A DNA stretch of 22,419 bases from an uncultured Porphyromonas sp. (GTDB lineage Bacteria > Bacteroidota > Bacteroidia > Bacteroidales > Porphyromonadaceae): NCBI RefSeq assembly GCF_905372525.1, contig NZ_CAJPPN010000040.1:1-22419 (forward strand), given 5' to 3'. The notes under the pieces were generated by a model, which was not told where the DNA came from, did not search any database, and was given only the letters and a program-made list of their open reading frames with translations. Of this stretch, positions 1 through 6,426 are shown in pieces (within the stretch, counting starts at the first letter, position 1; each line of letters opens with the position of its first letter). A program made the translations under genes and the position numbers.

Positions 1-576
1 GTCCCGACCCCTACGCCACGACCCAAGGCTCCCTCCCGCACCTCTAGCCAACCCCTGCAGACGCAGAGCATAGAGCAGAGCATGCGCCTCGAGGAGACCC
101 GCCGTGCCGAGGCTGAGGCCAAGGCTCGTGCCGAGGCTGAGCGTCGTGCTCGCGAGGAAGCTGCCCGACGTGAGACACAGCGTCAGGAGATCGGGCACTC
201 CGTAGCAGGAGCCTTTGGGCGTCAGAGTGGTGCTGCCGGCTCACAGGGTACTGCTAGCTCGGGCACAGGCAACCAAGGCAACCCCAACGGTAGTGCAGGT
301 AGCTATGCCCTCACCGGACGTACCATCGTCAGCAACGGTGGTATCCTAGCCCGCCCCTCCACCAGCCGAGCTATCGATGGCGTCGTACGTGTGCGCATCG
401 TCGTAGACGGCTCGGGACGTGTCATACAGGCTACCGTCGCCCAGGGTACCAATATCGCCGACACCTCCATCCGCAACGCGGCTCTAGCCGCCGCCCGCGC
501 GACCCGCTTCAATAGCGTAGCAGGTGCTGATGACCAAGAGGGACTCATCACCTACCGCTTCAAGATCCAGTCCTAG
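1..576 (+). CDS. tonB: TonB-like energy transducer, 3' part (5' end outside window)
   Basis: The frame is open from base 1 to the TAG at 574-576, so this is the C-terminal 191 residues of a longer protein; the ATG at 82 is internal. Visible order: a Pro/Thr/Ser-rich stretch (about residues 1-25), a highly charged Glu/Ala/Arg helix (about 28-62), a Gly/Ser/Asn-rich linker (about 65-100), then a compact C-terminal domain of TonB type (GRTIVSNGGI, VDGSGRVIQA, AALAAARATRF, ending ITYRFKIQS). In the family an N-terminal membrane anchor, not visible here, works with ExbB/ExbD, and the C-terminal domain contacts TonB boxes of outer-membrane transporters, passing on proton-motive force. The rigid linker spanning the periplasm fits the charged and Pro-rich segments. 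The family is well supported; which transporters it serves cannot be told. TolA-like proteins have similar helices but a different C-terminal domain. Confidence 0.82.
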   Translation, partial: VPTPTPRPKAPSRTSSQPLQTQSIEQSMRLEETRRAEAEAKARAEAERRAREEAARRETQRQEIGHSVAGAFGRQSGAAGSQGTASSGTGNQGNPNGSAGSYALTGRTIVSNGGILARPSTSRAIDGVVRVRIVVDGSGRVIQATVAQGTNIADTSIRNAALAAARATRFNSVAGADDQEGLITYRFKIQS

Positions 577-705
577 CCCCCGCCACCCTCCCCTCAGGTC
601 GGGGGCTCTAGGCTCCCCCCGAGGGGAGCGTCTCTCCCCTCCTACATACTAACTACAGCACCCCGCAAGCACTCACCCCTTTACTCCACAATAATCCTAA
701 TTATT

Positions 706-1263
706 ATGCCAAAGAACATCTATGTCTTCCTAGCCGAAGGCTTCGAAGAGACCGAGGCAATCGCCACGATTGACCTCCTCCGCCGTGCAGGTCTACCTAC
801 ACACATCGTCACCATCGAGGACGAACCCCATGTCACCGGCGCCCACGGTATCGCTGTGCAGGCCGACCTCTCCATCCGCGAGGTCTATAGTGCCGATGTT
901 CGTGCCCTCGTCCTACCGGGTGGACTCCCCGGCGTATCCAACCTCGACGCCTCGCCTCGCCTACACGAACTGATCCAAGACGCCGTCGCCGAGGGTAAGA
1001 TCCTAGCGGCCATCTGTGCTGCCCCCTCCATCTACGGTCGCCTCGGACTCCTTGAGGGGAAGGAAGCCATAGCCTACCCGGGCTTCGAGGGACAGCTACA
1101 CGGGGCCAAGGTCTCGACCAGCCCTGTCGTCCGCTCGGGCAACTTCATCACGGCCAAGAGCGCAGCCTATACCTTTGACTTTGCGCTCGCCCTGATCGAG
1201 GCCCTAGAGAGCAAGGAGAAGGCAGACGAGGTCGCCTCCGCCATCGTCTACCACCGCCCCTAA
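706..1263 (+). CDS. DJ-1/PfpI (ThiJ/YajL) family protein
   Basis: 185 residues, the normal length for the DJ-1/YajL group. It opens with a Rossmann-like strand and the signature EGFEETEAIATIDLLRRAG; Glu17 matches the conserved Glu (E18 of human DJ-1) that hydrogen-bonds the reactive cysteine. The nucleophile elbow AAICAAPSIYG contains Cys104, the expected oxidisable residue. VLPGG near 70 is the oxyanion loop. Members are small cytoplasmic proteins linked to oxidative-stress protection, chaperone-like activity or glyoxalase activity; the sequence alone does not choose among these. The ATG at 706 gives the standard N-terminus and has no obvious Shine-Dalgarno. The gene lies 129 bp after the TonB-like gene on the same strand, without a convincing terminator between, so co-transcription is possible. 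A true PfpI protease is less likely because the N-terminus follows DJ-1/YajL spacing. Confidence 0.9.
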   Translation: MPKNIYVFLAEGFEETEAIATIDLLRRAGLPTHIVTIEDEPHVTGAHGIAVQADLSIREVYSADVRALVLPGGLPGVSNLDASPRLHELIQDAVAEGKILAAICAAPSIYGRLGLLEGKEAIAYPGFEGQLHGAKVSTSPVVRSGNFITAKSAAYTFDFALALIEALESKEKADEVASAIVYHRP

Positions 1264-1571
1264 CCCATCCTCGCCACCTTGCTCCTCCCCTAAAGGAGCG
1301 CCTTCTAGCCTTCGCCCAAGGGAACGACTTCATATAGGTCTCGCTAAGCGATCTGTATGGGTTCGCTGACCAAGCTACAGATAGAGTAGGAGGCAGGCTT
1401 TCTGACTAATCGTCTCGAAGGCACGTACCCCCCCATCAGGGATCCATACTATCCGCCCCCGCCACCTAGCGAAGGTGACGGGGGCGAATACTATGTGCCC
1501 GATGCTCCCCCTCCTCGGCATATCCTCTTCGCCTCACTCGGAACATCCGCTACAGAGGGCATTAGAGCGTC
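1264..1571. other. Intergenic stretch without a supportable gene
   Basis: No credible coding frame. It holds a weak stem-loop just after the DJ-1 gene (GCTCCT at 1281-1286 pairing with AGGAGC at 1294-1299, no T-tract), a spaced 7 bp inverted repeat (ATCTGTA/TACAGAT, about 1350-1381), and the GC-rich hairpin repeat at 1454-1486 described separately. It runs into MITE copy 1 at about 1572. Confidence 0.6.
1454..1486. repeat. GC-rich hairpin repeat, copy A
   Basis: A 14 bp stem (CGCCCCCGCCACCT at 1454-1467 with AGGTGACGGGGGCG at 1473-1486, one mismatch) and a 5-base loop. A closely similar hairpin in opposite orientation lies at 10899-10939, and the ~100 bp between each hairpin and its neighbouring MITE copy also aligns loosely, so the two belong to one repeat family. 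There is no T-tract; it may be a terminator-like or structural repeat. Confidence 0.6.
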
Positions 1572-1929
1572 TGGGCCGACGCATGATCTCGCTCGCATAC
1601 TCCTACCTTTGGATCTTCGGGGGTATCATTTCATATTCCAGGGAGCCTTAGCCCATCACTAAAGATCCTAGGCATTATCCCCAAGGAATAGACATACAAG
1701 CAAGCCCTAGAGAGGAGATACTTAGAGCGCACTTGTGTACACGCGTGTATACTGTTGTGTACACGTGGGTATACAGTTGTGTACACACGTGTATACTTAT
1801 CCCTCCTAGGTAGGAGGTATTCGCTGGGTATATCTAGACTAAGACATAGATACTTCCATCTTCTATCTCCGGCGTATACTCCCTCACGACCTTGCCTTCG
1901 CACTAAAGTGATTTCATGCATCAGCCCTG
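1572..1929 (-). mobile_element. MITE-like element, copy 1 (inverted relative to copies 2 and 3)
   Basis: A non-coding ~358 bp element that matches the reverse complement of 10416-10767 along its length, at roughly four fifths identity by eye. Ends are imperfect terminal inverted repeats: GGGCCGACGCATGATCTC at 1573-1590, and GATTTCATGCATCAGCCCT read just inside the other end. It is flanked by an imperfect 11 bp direct repeat (ATTAGAGCGTC at 1561-1571, ATTAGAGAGTC at 1930-1940) that could be a target-site duplication. Inside are three 22 bp-spaced palindromes and a CCTCCT/AGGAGG stem. There is no transposase, so movement would need one supplied in trans. A 96-residue frame on the minus strand crosses it but is a by-product of the repeats. 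Confidence 0.72.
1735..1796. repeat. Triple palindrome array (3 x 18 bp at 22 bp period), copy 1
   Basis: Units start at 1735, 1757 and 1779. Each is an 18 bp near-palindrome (first unit GTGTACACGCGTGTATAC; the middle unit has GTGGGT in its right half), separated by TGTT and AGTT. The 22 bp period is about two helical turns, so dyads face the same side of the helix. This suits cooperative protein binding; no binding protein is known from this window. Confidence 0.85.
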
Positions 1930-1955
1930 ATTAGAGAGTCCCCATACAAAAGCCC

Positions 1956-1963
1956 TATCTTTG
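1956..1963 (+). promoter_or_regulatory. Candidate -7 box (TATCTTTG) facing the GT10 remnant
   Basis: Exact match to the Bacteroidetes -7 consensus TAnnTTTG, 27 bp beyond the end of MITE copy 1 and just before the start of recognisable fucosyltransferase coding sequence. No good -33 TTTG is seen. Such an 8-mer occurs by chance several times in a window this size, so position is the main support. Confidence 0.45.
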
Positions 1964-1976
1964 TGTCCCTAACGAC

Positions 1977-2600
1977 ATTAAGGAAATAAACATCTCGCCT
2001 AAGAAATTCCTCAGAGAGAGACTCCGTAGGGTCTATAAGCTTAGATTTCTACACAAACTCTCCCTATACAGTGTCATTGCCTCCCACCTCGACAACTCAC
2101 GGTACCGTGGCTACAACTGGTGGGATGAGTATGCGTCCCTCTTCTGGCTTCCACGCTTCATCGACCTATACTTCGAGCCCAAGAAGAAGATCAATCTATT
2201 CTCCAACTTCCGAAAGCCCCTGAGGTTCATCCGCCACTACAAGGGCGTGAACATCTTCCTATCGGGGGAGAACCTAGCCAACTATCGCTTCAACCTCTGC
2301 CCGGAGAATTCGTTGGGCGAAGGCTACATCACCGAGAAGGTCTTCGACAGCATACGCTCGGGGTGTATCCCCATCTATTGGGGTGCTTACCTAGAGCCCG
2401 GCATCCTCAACCCCAAGGCCATCCTACGCTTCGAGGAAGGAAAGGAACAAGAGTTCTACGACCGAGTGAAGGAGCTGTGGGAGGACGAAGAGGCCTATGA
2501 GCAGTTCATCCTTGAGCCTCCCTTCGTGGAGGGAGCAGCGGAGCGTATCTGGGAAATCCTCGAGGGGCTCCATGAGCGTCTCCGTCCCCTCGTCGGGTGA
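1977..2600 (+). pseudogene. GT10 alpha-1,3-fucosyltransferase remnant (internal deletion, no start codon)
   Basis: The frame is open from 1935 to the TGA at 2598-2600 and encodes GT10 sequence, but the first usable start is an internal GTG at 2247. The likely original start region (ATT at 1977 or ATA at 1986) has no ATG, GTG or TTG. The N-terminal part has the family's YNWW block, then NFRKPLRFIRHYKG and the acceptor-domain motif IFLSGEN. This joins directly to YRFNLCPENS and GYITEKVFDSI...CIPIYWG, the C-terminal donor-binding block. In full-length enzymes such as H. pylori FucT about 110 residues separate these two blocks, including an arginine that contacts GDP-fucose. That part is missing without breaking the frame. 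Active members add fucose from GDP-fucose to surface glycans; this copy is probably inactive. MITE copy 1 ends just upstream. Confidence 0.75.
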
Positions 2601-2604
2601 TAAC

Positions 2605-2717
2605 CCCCTCCTTACCCAGAGGGGACAAAGACAGCGAAGGCTGCATACACTCTAGGGTGTATGCAGCCTTCGCCTCTTCTAACAACTCACAAATAATACT
2701 CGCTACTCTACGCTTAG
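2605..2717. repeat. 113 bp direct repeat, left copy
   Basis: Matches 3468-3580 base for base in register (offset 863) with five mismatches and no gaps. It starts just after the GT10 remnant stop. It contains a small CCCCTC/GAGGGG stem and then the 17 bp hairpin at 2634-2673. Together with the right copy it frames the toxin-antitoxin operon. Confidence 0.93.
2634..2673. terminator. Strong hairpin, probable terminator (left copy)
   Basis: A perfect 17 bp stem (GCGAAGGCTGCATACAC at 2634-2650 with its complement at 2657-2673) and a 6-base loop, TCTAGG. It follows the GT10 remnant stop by about 34 bp. The right flank is only moderately T-rich (CCTCTTCT), and on the other strand the stem is followed by TGTCTTTGT. 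Confidence 0.65.
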
Positions 2718-2750
2718 TTCACCCTCTGAGCTTAAAGAAGTCGCCAGACA

Positions 2751-2780
2751 ATAAAAGTTGCCATATGTGGAAACTTTTAT
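2751..2780. promoter_or_regulatory. 30 bp dyad operator in the higBA promoter
   Basis: A perfect 9 bp inverted repeat (ATAAAAGTT at 2751-2759, AACTTTTAT at 2772-2780) whose spacer continues the same dyad with CCA/TGG; 13 of 15 base pairs are symmetric. It fills the gap between a -33-like GTTG and the -7 box at 2780-2787, so a bound dimer would block the promoter. Toxin-antitoxin operons of this family are usually autorepressed by the antitoxin; the XRE protein at 3155 is the natural candidate. Confidence 0.7.
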
Positions 2781-2787
2781 ACCTTTG
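2780..2787 (+). promoter_or_regulatory. -7 box (TACCTTTG) of the higBA operon
   Basis: Exact TAnnTTTG match 52 bp upstream of the toxin ATG at 2839, with GTTG at 2757-2760 about 20 bp further upstream as a partial -33 element. It overlaps the last base of the dyad operator. Confidence 0.7.
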
Positions 2788-2838
2788 TACGAGCAAGGCA
2801 AGCGGCCTAGTCAATACAAACTTCTAATTTTATTTTTC

Positions 2839-3174
2839 ATGGAGCGAAAGATACTAACTTATGGAGGATACTTCGAATCCTTCATGGCAAGTCTTACGGA
2901 GAGTGTACAAGAGAAGATACATTATGGGCTACTACTGCTCAAAAAGCAGGAGCGCCTATCGACAAAGTTCATCAAGAAGGTACATGAGGAGGGGTTGTTC
3001 GAGCTGAGGACAGAATATGAGAGTAACATCTACCGAGTATTTTTCATCTTTGACGAGGGAAAGGTCGTAGTCCTATTCAATGGCTTCCAAAAGAAGACGC
3101 AAAAGACACCTAGAGCAGAGATAGAGAAAGCACTCCGGATAAAAACAGCTTATTATGCAGACAAACAATCATAG
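2839..3174 (+). CDS. higB: HigB-like (RelE/Gp49 family) toxin
   Basis: 111 residues from the ATG at 2839. A longer in-frame start at 2758 would lie inside the promoter and operator and is rejected. The pattern GLFELRTEYESNIYRVFFIFDEGKVVVLFNGFQKKTQKTP (about residues 52-91) is the conserved core of the phage Gp49-like/HigB family: beta strands with a basic, aromatic surface, then a C-terminal helix EIEKALR. Such toxins are ribosome-dependent or free mRNA endonucleases that stop growth when the antitoxin is lost. The gene overlaps the antitoxin gene by 20 bp, so the two are probably translationally coupled. Toxin-first order is the HigBA arrangement. Base composition looks more A/T-rich than the flanking clpB, suggesting acquisition. 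Activity on RNA is inferred from the family only. Confidence 0.88.
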   Translation: MERKILTYGGYFESFMASLTESVQEKIHYGLLLLKKQERLSTKFIKKVHEEGLFELRTEYESNIYRVFFIFDEGKVVVLFNGFQKKTQKTPRAEIEKALRIKTAYYADKQS

Positions 3175-3463
3175 CATCGTAGACTACGATAGCGTACTAG
3201 ACGCTAAGTTCGGTAAGGTAGGCACCCCCGAGAGGGCCAAGCATGAGGACGAAGCTAGGGCATTCTATGCCGCCCAAGTCCTCCTCCAGGCACGGCGAGA
3301 GGCAAATATCACACAGAGCGAGCTTGCTCAGCGAGTCGGGACGACTAAGTCCTATATATCCAAGATCGAGAATGGTCTCGTAGAGCCTAGCATAGGGCTA
3401 TTCCTTCGCCTCATAAGCGCTCTCGGACTCCGTGTGGAGATCGTAAAGCCCCTCGGCATATAA
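3155..3463 (+). CDS. higA: HigA-like XRE-family antitoxin
   Basis: 102 residues. The N-terminal ~40 residues (DAKFGKVGTPERAKHEDEA) are charged and probably include the toxin-contacting segment. Residues about 45-97 form a Cro/C1-type helix-turn-helix: ITQSELAQRVGTTKSYISKIENG is a classic XRE pattern, followed by EPSIGLFLRLISALGLRVEI. It neutralises the preceding toxin by direct binding and is expected to repress the operon through the dyad at 2751-2780. Its ATG lies inside the toxin gene (20 bp overlap). The stop is followed within 5 bp by the right 113 bp direct repeat, whose hairpin probably ends the transcript. Confidence 0.9.
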   Translation: MQTNNHSIVDYDSVLDAKFGKVGTPERAKHEDEARAFYAAQVLLQARREANITQSELAQRVGTTKSYISKIENGLVEPSIGLFLRLISALGLRVEIVKPLGI

Positions 3464-3467
3464 CACA

Positions 3468-3580
3468 CCCCTCCTTACCTGGAGGGGACAAAGACAGCGA
3501 AGGCTGCATACACTCTAGGGTGTATGCAGCCTTCGCATCTTCTAACAACTCACAAATAATACTCGCTACGCTGCGCTTAG
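3468..3580. repeat. 113 bp direct repeat, right copy
   Basis: Second copy of 2605-2717, starting 5 bp after the antitoxin stop and ending in the last codon region of clpB: the clpB stop (TAA, read from 3579 to 3577) is made by repeat sequence. It contains a 7 bp CCCCTCC/GGAGGGG stem (3468-3487) and the large hairpin at 3497-3536. Confidence 0.93.
3497..3536. terminator. Strong bidirectional hairpin between higA and clpB
   Basis: Same perfect 17 bp stem and 6-base loop as at 2634-2673 (arms 3497-3513 and 3520-3536). It lies between two convergent genes, higA (+) and clpB (-). Read from the clpB side it is followed by TGTCTTTGT, so it can serve as the clpB terminator as well as the higBA one. 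Confidence 0.7.
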
Positions 3581-6168
3581 CGGAAGAGGAGCTTGCCGTC
3601 CTCGGCATCTAGGGTGATCACACTGGAGCGATCGACCGAACCCGAAAGGATGCTCTTCGAGAGCTCATTGAGGACACTATGCTGGATCACACGACGTACC
3701 GGACGAGCACCGAACTCGGGGTCATACCCAGCCTCTGCTATCCAGCTGACGGCGGCATCCGTGTAGTGCAGCTCTACACCTGTAGAGGCCAAGACATGGG
3801 CGGTAGCGTCTAGCTGTAGACGGACGATACGCTCGATATCGGACTTGGTCAGAGGCGTGAAGACGATCGTCTCATCGATACGATTGAGGAACTCAGGGCG
3901 AATCGTCCGCTTCAGGAGATCCAGCACCAGCTCGCGGGTCTCGTCGATCGTCTGCTGCATCTTGCCGTCGGGGACATTGGCGAAACGCTCACGTATAAGG
4001 TCAGAGCCCATATTGCTCGTCATGATGATGATCGTATTCTTGAAGTTCACCACCCGACCCTTATTGTCCGTTAGACGGCCATCATCCAGCACCTGGAGGA
4101 GGACATTGAAGACATCGGGGTGTGCCTTCTCGATCTCATCGAAGAGGACGACCGAGTAGGGCTTGCGACGAATGGCCTCCGTCAGCTGTCCTCCTTCATC
4201 GTAGCCTACGTATCCCGGAGGAGCACCGATGAGACGAGTGGCGGAGAACTTCTCCTGATACTCGCTCATATCAATACGGGTGAGCATCGTCTCATCATCA
4301 AAGAGGACCTCGGCAAGAGCCTTGGCGAGCTCCGTCTTCCCTACCCCCGTGGTACCGAGGAAGAGGAAGGAGCCTATCGGACGCTTGGGATCCTGCAGAC
4401 CAGCACGTGAGCGACGGACGGCATCTGCTACAGCCTCGATGGCAAGATCCTGACCGACGACACGGCGATGGAGTTCATCCTCCAGGTGGAGGAGCTTCTC
4501 ACGCTCACTTTGGAGCATCTTCCCTACGGGAATGCCCGTCCAGCGAGAGACGATATCGGCGATATCCTCTGCCCCGACTTCCTCACGTATCATCGCACCT
4601 TCCTCACCCTGCGCTTTGGCGAGTTCGGCCTGTGTGGCTGCGATCTCTGCTTCCTTCTCCTTGAGCTTGCCGTAGCGGATCTCTGCTACCTTGCCGTAGT
4701 CACCGACCTGCTCTGCACGCTCGGCCTCGAAGCGTAGACGCTCGATGTCGATCTTGGCCTGCTGGATACGGTTGATGAGCTCTTGCTCCCGCATCCACTT
4801 GGCCTTGTCGGTGGCCTCCTGCTCCTTGAGGGAAGCGATCTCCTTGTTCAGCTCATCGAGCTTGGCCTCATCGTTCTCTCTACGGATGGCCTCACGCTCG
4901 ATCTCAAGCTGTGTAATCCTACGTCCGATCTCATCGAGGTCCTCAGGGAGGGAGTCGATCTGCATCCTCAGACGGGCAGCGGCCTCGTCCATGAGGTCAA
5001 TAGCCTTGTCGGGGAGGAAGCGATCGGTGATATATCGGTCGGAGAGACGTACGGCAGCGATGATCGCATCATCCTTGATACGCACCTTGTGGTGGTTCTC
5101 ATACTTCTCCTTCAGTCCACGAAGGATAGAGATGCTACTTGCCTCATCGGGCTCCTCGACCATGACCATCTGGAAGCGTCGCTCCAGAGCCTTATCCTTC
5201 TCGAAGTACTTCTGATACTCGTCGAGGGTGGTAGCACCGATAGCACGCAGTTCGCCACGAGCTAGTGCAGGCTTGAGGATATTAGCAGCGTCCATAGCCC
5301 CCTCGCCCTTACCGGCACCGACTAGGGTGTGGATCTCGTCGATGAAGAGGATGATCTCCCCTTCGCTCTTGGTGACTTCGCCGACGACGGCCTTCAGACG
5401 TTCCTCGAACTCACCCTTGTACTTTGCCCCAGCGATAAGGGCACCCATGTCGAGGGAATAGACCTGCTTGGAGCGAAGGTTCTCGGGGACGTCTCCACGG
5501 ACGATACGATAGGCGAGTCCCTCGGCGATAGCGGTCTTCCCCACACCGGGTTCACCGATGAGGATTGGGTTATTCTTCGTCCTACGGGATAGGATCTGTA
5601 GGACACGGCGGATCTCATCATCCCGCCCGATGACAGGGTCAAGCTTGCCCTCGCGAGCACGCTCACAGAGGTTGATCGCGTACTTGCTGAGGGAGTTGTA
5701 CTGCTCCTCGGCATGCTGGCTGGTCACACGGTTGCCCTTGTGGAGCTCTTCTACGGCCTTCTTGAGGTCGGAGATATTCACCCCGAAGTCGGACTTCAGC
5801 ATACGAGCCGTAGGACTATCCACCAGGACAAGTGCCATGAGGATGTGCTCGACGGCTACGTACTCATCCTGCATCTCACGGGCAAGGTCCTCCGCCTTGT
5901 TGAGTACCTCGTTGGCACTCTGGCTCAGGTAGGGTTCCCCACCGGAGACCTTGGGCAGGTGAGAGAGGGCGACGTTGTTGGCTTCCTCTACTCGGGCACG
6001 CTGTACAGCGAGCTTGGAGAAGAGGAAGTCCATCAGGCTATCTCCCGCCGAGAGCAAGCTCCCGAGCAGGTGCGCGGGCTCAATGGACTGGTTGCCATTC
6101 CTGCGAGCCAGATCGATGGCAGCCTGTAGAGCCTCCTGCGACTTGATTGTATACTTATTTATATTCAT
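3577..6168 (-). CDS. clpB: ClpB disaggregase (AAA+ ATPase)
   Basis: 863 residues, the full ClpB length. Order: Clp N-domain repeats (1-145); first AAA+ module with Walker A GEPGVGKT (205-212) and Walker B LFIDEIH (274-280); long coiled-coil middle domain (about 405-525, rich in E/K/R) typical of ClpB and absent from ClpA/ClpX; second AAA+ module with Walker A GTTGVGKT (605-612) and Walker B VVLFDEIE (673-680); then the C-terminal small domain. It is a cytoplasmic hexamer that threads aggregated proteins through its pore together with the DnaK system. There is no ClpP-binding IGF loop in evidence, as expected. The ATG at 6168 gives the standard N-terminus MNINKYTIKSQEALQ. An inverted repeat lies in its leader (6184-6205). 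No TAnnTTTG box was found upstream on this strand, which may fit an alternative, heat-responsive promoter. Confidence 0.98.
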   Translation of the reverse strand: MNINKYTIKSQEALQAAIDLARRNGNQSIEPAHLLGSLLSAGDSLMDFLFSKLAVQRARVEEANNVALSHLPKVSGGEPYLSQSANEVLNKAEDLAREMQDEYVAVEHILMALVLVDSPTARMLKSDFGVNISDLKKAVEELHKGNRVTSQHAEEQYNSLSKYAINLCERAREGKLDPVIGRDDEIRRVLQILSRRTKNNPILIGEPGVGKTAIAEGLAYRIVRGDVPENLRSKQVYSLDMGALIAGAKYKGEFEERLKAVVGEVTKSEGEIILFIDEIHTLVGAGKGEGAMDAANILKPALARGELRAIGATTLDEYQKYFEKDKALERRFQMVMVEEPDEASSISILRGLKEKYENHHKVRIKDDAIIAAVRLSDRYITDRFLPDKAIDLMDEAAARLRMQIDSLPEDLDEIGRRITQLEIEREAIRRENDEAKLDELNKEIASLKEQEATDKAKWMREQELINRIQQAKIDIERLRFEAERAEQVGDYGKVAEIRYGKLKEKEAEIAATQAELAKAQGEEGAMIREEVGAEDIADIVSRWTGIPVGKMLQSEREKLLHLEDELHRRVVGQDLAIEAVADAVRRSRAGLQDPKRPIGSFLFLGTTGVGKTELAKALAEVLFDDETMLTRIDMSEYQEKFSATRLIGAPPGYVGYDEGGQLTEAIRRKPYSVVLFDEIEKAHPDVFNVLLQVLDDGRLTDNKGRVVNFKNTIIIMTSNMGSDLIRERFANVPDGKMQQTIDETRELVLDLLKRTIRPEFLNRIDETIVFTPLTKSDIERIVRLQLDATAHVLASTGVELHYTDAAVSWIAEAGYDPEFGARPVRRVIQHSVLNELSKSILSGSVDRSSVITLDAEDGKLLFR

Positions 6169-6183
6169 ATTCTATTCTATTAT

Positions 6184-6205
6184 GTGTAGATTTCGTTATC
6201 TACAC
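6184..6205 (-). promoter_or_regulatory. Inverted repeat in the clpB leader
   Basis: Perfect 8 bp arms GTGTAGAT (6184-6191) and ATCTACAC (6198-6205) around 6 bases, ending 15 bp before the clpB ATG. It could be an operator or an mRNA hairpin near the start codon. It is not a CIRCE element (that is TTAGCACTC-N9-GAGTGCTAA). Confidence 0.5.
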
Positions 6206-6336
6206 CTACCCTCACCCAAAGGCCGTGCCGCCCTAAAAACCTGACAACAAGTCATATAAAGCTGACTTTACGCCTCTAAAAGCCCCTATTTTTGCGTCAC
6301 AATGTCAGCCTCATCGCTACTTTTCCCCCATAAAAG

Positions 6337-6373
6337 AGGCTAGGTAGCGAGCTTGGTGCTCACTACCTAGCCT
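6337..6373 (-). terminator. Terminator downstream of the PG_1098-like methyltransferase
   Basis: A 16 bp stem with one mismatch (AGGCTAGGTAGCGAGC at 6337-6352 with GCTCACTACCTAGCCT at 6358-6373) and a 5-base loop. Read on the minus strand it is followed by CTTTTATG. It lies about 54 bp past the methyltransferase stop at 6427 and before the clpB leader. Confidence 0.65.
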
Positions 6374-6426
6374 AAAGTGATATGGAGAGAACAAGCCCCT
6401 AAGGAGAGAGGGATTCCCCCTTCTCG

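Noticed and set aside
612..629. Stem GCTCCCC/GGGGAGC after the TonB-like gene as a terminator
   Set aside because: Short stem, tiny loop and no T-tract; not convincing between two genes that may be co-transcribed.
1735..1796. CRISPR-like array
   Set aside because: Units are 18 bp palindromes with only 4-base gaps and always three per locus; no spacer-sized unique sequence and no cas genes.
1631..1921. 96-residue minus-strand frame over MITE copy 1 with repeated VYT/VYP-like residues
   Set aside because: It is produced by the palindrome array; the 22 bp period is not a multiple of three, and the other copies give different, broken frames (10330-10584, 16474-16662). No start context or codon bias.
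2597..2827. 76-residue frame between the GT10 remnant and higB
   Set aside because: It runs across the direct repeat with its terminator hairpin and through the higBA operator and promoter, so it is not a plausible gene.
2758..2838. N-terminal extension of the HigB toxin from the ATG at 2758
   Set aside because: The ATG lies inside the dyad operator and upstream of the -7 box; the start at 2839 gives a normal family N-terminus.
4120..5592. Several plus-strand frames of 85-160 residues opposite clpB
   Set aside because: They are antisense shadows of the strongly conserved clpB reading frame in GC-rich DNA; none shows a recognisable domain.
6184..6205. CIRCE/HrcA element upstream of clpB
   Set aside because: Arms are GTGTAGAT/ATCTACAC with 6-base spacing, unlike TTAGCACTC-N9-GAGTGCTAA.
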